From JAEYLA01 sp035561315 (GTDB taxonomy: Bacteria > Bacillota > Clostridia > Christensenellales > CAG-138), in contig DATMXR010000008.1 of assembly GCA_035561315.1 (NCBI GenBank), positions 1 through 24,224 on the forward strand: a stretch of DNA of 24,224 nt. The letters run 5' to 3'. The notes below the pieces were generated by a model. That model made no database searches. It saw only the letters and a program-made list of their open reading frames with translations, and was not told the origin of the DNA. The position numbers and the translations under genes were made by a program. This document shows, in pieces, positions 21,631 to 24,224 of the stretch (position 1 is the stretch's first letter; every line of letters starts with the position of its first letter).

Positions 21631-23474
21631 ATAATCACATCCACGCCCGCGCCCACGCCGAAAGGCGCTGGCGTCCGCAGTTTTTCTTCCGCATTGAGCG
21701 GCGTCGTCGGCTCCCAAAGCGGCGCGACCCTGTACTCCTTGAGCTGGAAGCGAAGCTCCGAAAAGGACTGCCGAAGCTCGCCCATCCCTTCCCGAAACGC
21801 ATTCTGCGCGCCCTCGTTCTGGACCCCGATATCAAGGGAAATCTCGCGGTCCTCGATGCGCAGCATGGCCTCCACCCGGCCCAGGTTCTCCGTGGAGAGC
21901 CCGAGCACGACGGATGTGCTCTGCCGCTCCGCCCCCTTTTCCCTCCGGTTCCTTTTATAGATGTAAAGCTCCGCCGAGCCGTACTCTTTGAAACGGATGG
22001 GAATCTGCACAAACACAAACCGCGAAATGTCCTCCGTCAGCTTGGCCTGCGCGGTAAGCTCCGAAAAACGGGAAGCGAGGGCCTCCTGCGTATGGATATC
22101 GGTATTTTTGATAAGCTTCTGAAGCTCAAAAAGCTTTTGGGGCGTTTCTTCCACGGATTTTTTCAGCGTTTGGGCGTCAAGATCCTCCCCCGCCTTTGCA
22201 AACAGGTCCATGAGCCGCTTCAAAACGGCCTTTTCTTCGCCCTGCGCATGCGGGGACAGCGCCGCGTCTTTTGGGGCGAGGCCCGGGGCCTGTTCCGCAT
22301 GTTCCTCCCGGAAAGCCGGGACGTATGCCCGGTCGGCTTCCGCGGCGGGCTGCGGCGCTGCTCCCTCCCGGCCCGCGCCGGGCCGAACGGTATTTTCCTC
22401 TATGGCCGGGCCCTCCGCCTGCGGCCGCTGCACATTCTGCTGAATGGCAGCATCTGCCCGGGGCGCGGGCTGCGCTTTTGCCTCCGCCTGATTTATGCCC
22501 GACTCCCCCTGCGGTGCCGAGACAGGCTTCCCCGCTTCCGGAACGCCCGCCTCCGCGCCATGAGCCTGCGGGTTAATCTGTTCTTTTCCTGCTGCGGCTG
22601 CCGCGTCTTCCGGCATAACCGGCACCGGCTGCCGTCCGGCTGTGGCGGCGTTCTGCGGCTGCGCCGGGGGTTCTCCCTGCGCCCCAGCCGTCTCACCCTG
22701 CCCGGCCGCCGGTGTTTCCACTTTGGCCGGGGGCGGCTCCGCAGTCTCCTCAGGCCCCGCAGGTCCCTGAGAAATAAGCTGCGCCGCCTGCTGCCCCTGC
22801 GCCGGGAAACCACCGTTCGCTTCCGCCTGCGTGGGTTGGGACGCGGCGGTTTGATTTTCCTGCGTAGCGGAAGGGTTTGCCGCGTTGGGCTGCGCTTCCG
22901 CCTGCGTATCCGCTCCCCCCAGCGCCGCGGCGGCGTCCCGCGCCACCTCGTAAAAGGCCGCGCCGAATTGCCGGCCGCTCAGTATCGTTTGAAAGGCGCG
23001 GATGCTTTCCTGCGTCGCCGGTATGCCGTTGGCGGCAAAAAACGCCGCCGTCTTTGCGTCCGCCGGGTAATTCTTGAGTATTTCCGCCGCAAGGGATATG
23101 AGCCTGGGCGTGGGCTTTTGGCCCAGTTCCTTAAACGCTTCCGCGAGCTGCCGCGTCCATACGGCCTGCGCCTTTCCTTCGGCGGTTTTGCGCGCGTAGA
23201 CGCCGTTTTGCCCGGGTTCGACAAACACCACGCGCAGCACGGGCTGCTCCTGGCTGCCCCCCGCCATCAGTTCCACGGTATCGTTTTCCATCAGGGCCGT
23301 GCCGGGCTGGAGACGCGCGCTGAATACGCGCCCGTCCTCCGTCTTGAGGGACACGATCTCCCCCTCGACGGAAACGACCGTCGCCCGGATGACTTCCCCC
23401 TGCCCGAGCGAAAGCGGGCTTTGCTGCGCTTTTGCGGCGGAGGACGCGATGTCCTGGGTCAACTCAATTCTCAT
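21627..23474 (-). CDS. FliK-like protein (flagellar hook-length control family, YlqG type)
   Basis: About 615 residues from ATG 23474, with AGGA 7 bases ahead; ATG 23486 in frame has only a weak site. Residues 1-80 form a small beta-rich domain with VVSVEGEIVSLKTEDGRVF. Residues about 185-395 are low-complexity, rich in Ala, Gln, Pro, Glu and Gly. The C-terminal globular part (about 480-590) has LYIYKRNRREKG, then VVLGLSTENLGRVEAMLRIE and FSELRFQLKEYRV, the FliK C-terminal pattern. FliK is a secreted ruler that contacts FlhB to end hook growth. The pairing with a YlqH-like gene suggests the YlqG group rather than the hook-operon fliK, which may lie elsewhere. Confidence 0.8.
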   Translation of the reverse strand: MRIELTQDIASSAAKAQQSPLSLGQGEVIRATVVSVEGEIVSLKTEDGRVFSARLQPGTALMENDTVELMAGGSQEQPVLRVVFVEPGQNGVYARKTAEGKAQAVWTRQLAEAFKELGQKPTPRLISLAAEILKNYPADAKTAAFFAANGIPATQESIRAFQTILSGRQFGAAFYEVARDAAAALGGADTQAEAQPNAANPSATQENQTAASQPTQAEANGGFPAQGQQAAQLISQGPAGPEETAEPPPAKVETPAAGQGETAGAQGEPPAQPQNAATAGRQPVPVMPEDAAAAAGKEQINPQAHGAEAGVPEAGKPVSAPQGESGINQAEAKAQPAPRADAAIQQNVQRPQAEGPAIEENTVRPGAGREGAAPQPAAEADRAYVPAFREEHAEQAPGLAPKDAALSPHAQGEEKAVLKRLMDLFAKAGEDLDAQTLKKSVEETPQKLFELQKLIKNTDIHTQEALASRFSELTAQAKLTEDISRFVFVQIPIRFKEYGSAELYIYKRNRREKGAERQSTSVVLGLSTENLGRVEAMLRIEDREISLDIGVQNEGAQNAFREGMGELRQSFSELRFQLKEYRVAPLWEPTTPLNAEEKLRTPAPFGVGAGVDVII

Positions 23475-23495
23475 GGCCGTCCTCATATTGGCTTT

Positions 23496-24224
23496 TTATA
23501 TCGTCAGGTCGATGTGGTGGATGGTGCCGGCCGTTCCGTTTTCCCTGAGGAACACGGAGCTTGCGCGCATAACGCCGTCGGCTTCCCGCCCGTTTTTGAA
23601 GGAATATTCCGTCTTTGTTTCATTCAGGCAGATCGCGCCTACACCGGCCTGCCCCAGGGAAAAGAGCGCCGTGTTCCCGTCCGCCTCCAGCGTGAGTATG
23701 GACAGTTTCCCGAACACGGGGTCGTTCCCGTCGATCCAGCCGTTGCCGTCCAGATCGTAGGCGCGCAGGTCCATAAATCCGTTCCCGCTTTGCGGGCCGA
23801 ACAGCTCGCTTCCGTCGTTAATCACGCCGTCGCCGTTTTTATCCAGCGCCAAGAACCCGCTTCCTGCCGTGGCAAACGAAACGTTGTCCGCCCTGCCGTC
23901 CGCATCCAGATCGAACGCGACCTTCCGCCCGCTGAGCGCGGGCGCGGCGGCGGCATAGGCGATGACAAGCGGGTCCGTCCTGGGGCGCGAGCCCATGCGG
24001 ATGCTTATGCTGCTCTGTTCATAGTAGCTGCGCGACAGGCTGAGTTCAAGCCTAAAATCGATCGTGCGCCCGTCCTCCGTTTTCACGCTGCCGGAGGCCT
24101 CGTAACGCAGGCGCTCGTTCTCTTCATAGCTGTGAAAGGAATCGTATTCCAGCCCCCACCCGGGCCCCTGAAAAGGCTGCGCGGGAAGCTCCTCTCCCAC
24201 TTCATCAAAGAGGTCCCCGTCCAC
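23496..24224 (-). CDS. Protein with EF-hand-like calcium loops, 5' end outside window
   Basis: The frame is open at the right edge, so the N-terminus is missing; 242 residues are visible. The first half includes YDSFHSYEENERLRYEASGS and a beta-rich segment. The second half carries three acidic Dx[DN]xDG-type loops: FDLDADGRADN, LDKNGDGVINDGSELFG and YDLDGNGWIDGND. These are typical of EF-hand-like calcium sites in secreted or surface proteins. It ends with a beta-rich region, IHHIDLTI. It lies 21 bases ahead of the FliK-like gene, so it is likely co-transcribed and may be a surface or exported flagella-linked protein. Function unknown. Confidence 0.75.
   Translation of the reverse strand: MDGDLFDEVGEELPAQPFQGPGWGLEYDSFHSYEENERLRYEASGSVKTEDGRTIDFRLELSLSRSYYEQSSISIRMGSRPRTDPLVIAYAAAAPALSGRKVAFDLDADGRADNVSFATAGSGFLALDKNGDGVINDGSELFGPQSGNGFMDLRAYDLDGNGWIDGNDPVFGKLSILTLEADGNTALFSLGQAGVGAICLNETKTEYSFKNGREADGVMRASSVFLRENGTAGTIHHIDLTI

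Noticed and set aside
21627..23474. A repeat array or minisatellite in the Ala/Gln/Pro-rich part of the FliK-like gene
   Set aside because: The region is low in complexity at protein level, but I found no regular DNA period; such linkers are normal in FliK proteins.
1..24224. CRISPR array, mobile element, tRNA or defence genes
   Set aside because: No regularly spaced identical repeats, transposase or integrase motifs, terminal inverted repeats or cloverleaf sequences were seen; all genes fit one motility programme.

Overview
The window is one dense, single-strand block of flagellar and chemotaxis genes. Every gene I can support reads leftward on the minus strand, so transcription order runs from base 24224 down to base 1. 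The gene set points to a motile Gram-positive, Clostridia-like Firmicute: FlgM next to the zinc-finger protein YvyF, a SigD-type sigma factor followed by a SwrB-like (DUF6115) protein, FlhF with FlhG, a YlqG/YlqH-like pair, and the DUF327 protein YaaR. The sequence is G+C-rich by eye. I cannot name a genus.

Upstream unit (about 24224 to 14199): the end of a protein with EF-hand-like calcium loops, a FliK-like protein, a stand-alone FlhB C-terminal domain protein (YlqH type), and a putative Cys/His peptidoglycan amidase. Next comes a very good sigma-28 promoter in front of fliD, then fliS, a fliT-like chaperone gene, two cheW paralogues flanking a yaaR gene, cheR and cheB.

Downstream unit (about 14077 to 1): a SigA-like extended -10 promoter, a lytic transglycosylase gene, flgB, flgC, fliE, then directly the export apparatus genes fliO, fliP, fliQ, fliR, flhB and flhA. 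These are followed by flhF, flhG, the sigma-28 gene, a small unknown gene and a swrB-like gene. A second sigma-28-like promoter precedes flgF and flgG, then yvyF, flgM and the start of flgN, which is cut by the left edge.

The genes work as one programme. The downstream unit builds the export gate and rod and supplies sigma-28. FlgM holds sigma-28 until export begins. The sigma-28 promoters then serve filament cap and late genes. CheW, CheR and CheB form part of the sensory adaptation system. The usual fliF-G-H-I-J, flgD-E, fliL-M-N/Y, cheY, cheA, cheC and cheD are absent, and fliE abuts fliO, so the organism must carry them elsewhere if it is motile.

No gap between genes exceeds about 180 bases. 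I saw no tRNA, rRNA, CRISPR or mobile element. I did not find a clearly new defence or mobile system. The less ordinary items are the predicted amidase linked to the late flagellar genes, an FlgB with an internal duplication, a FliP with a long N-terminal extension and a lipobox-like signal, YaaR between two CheW paralogues, and a set of degenerate TTC-N4-GAA dyads ahead of flgM.
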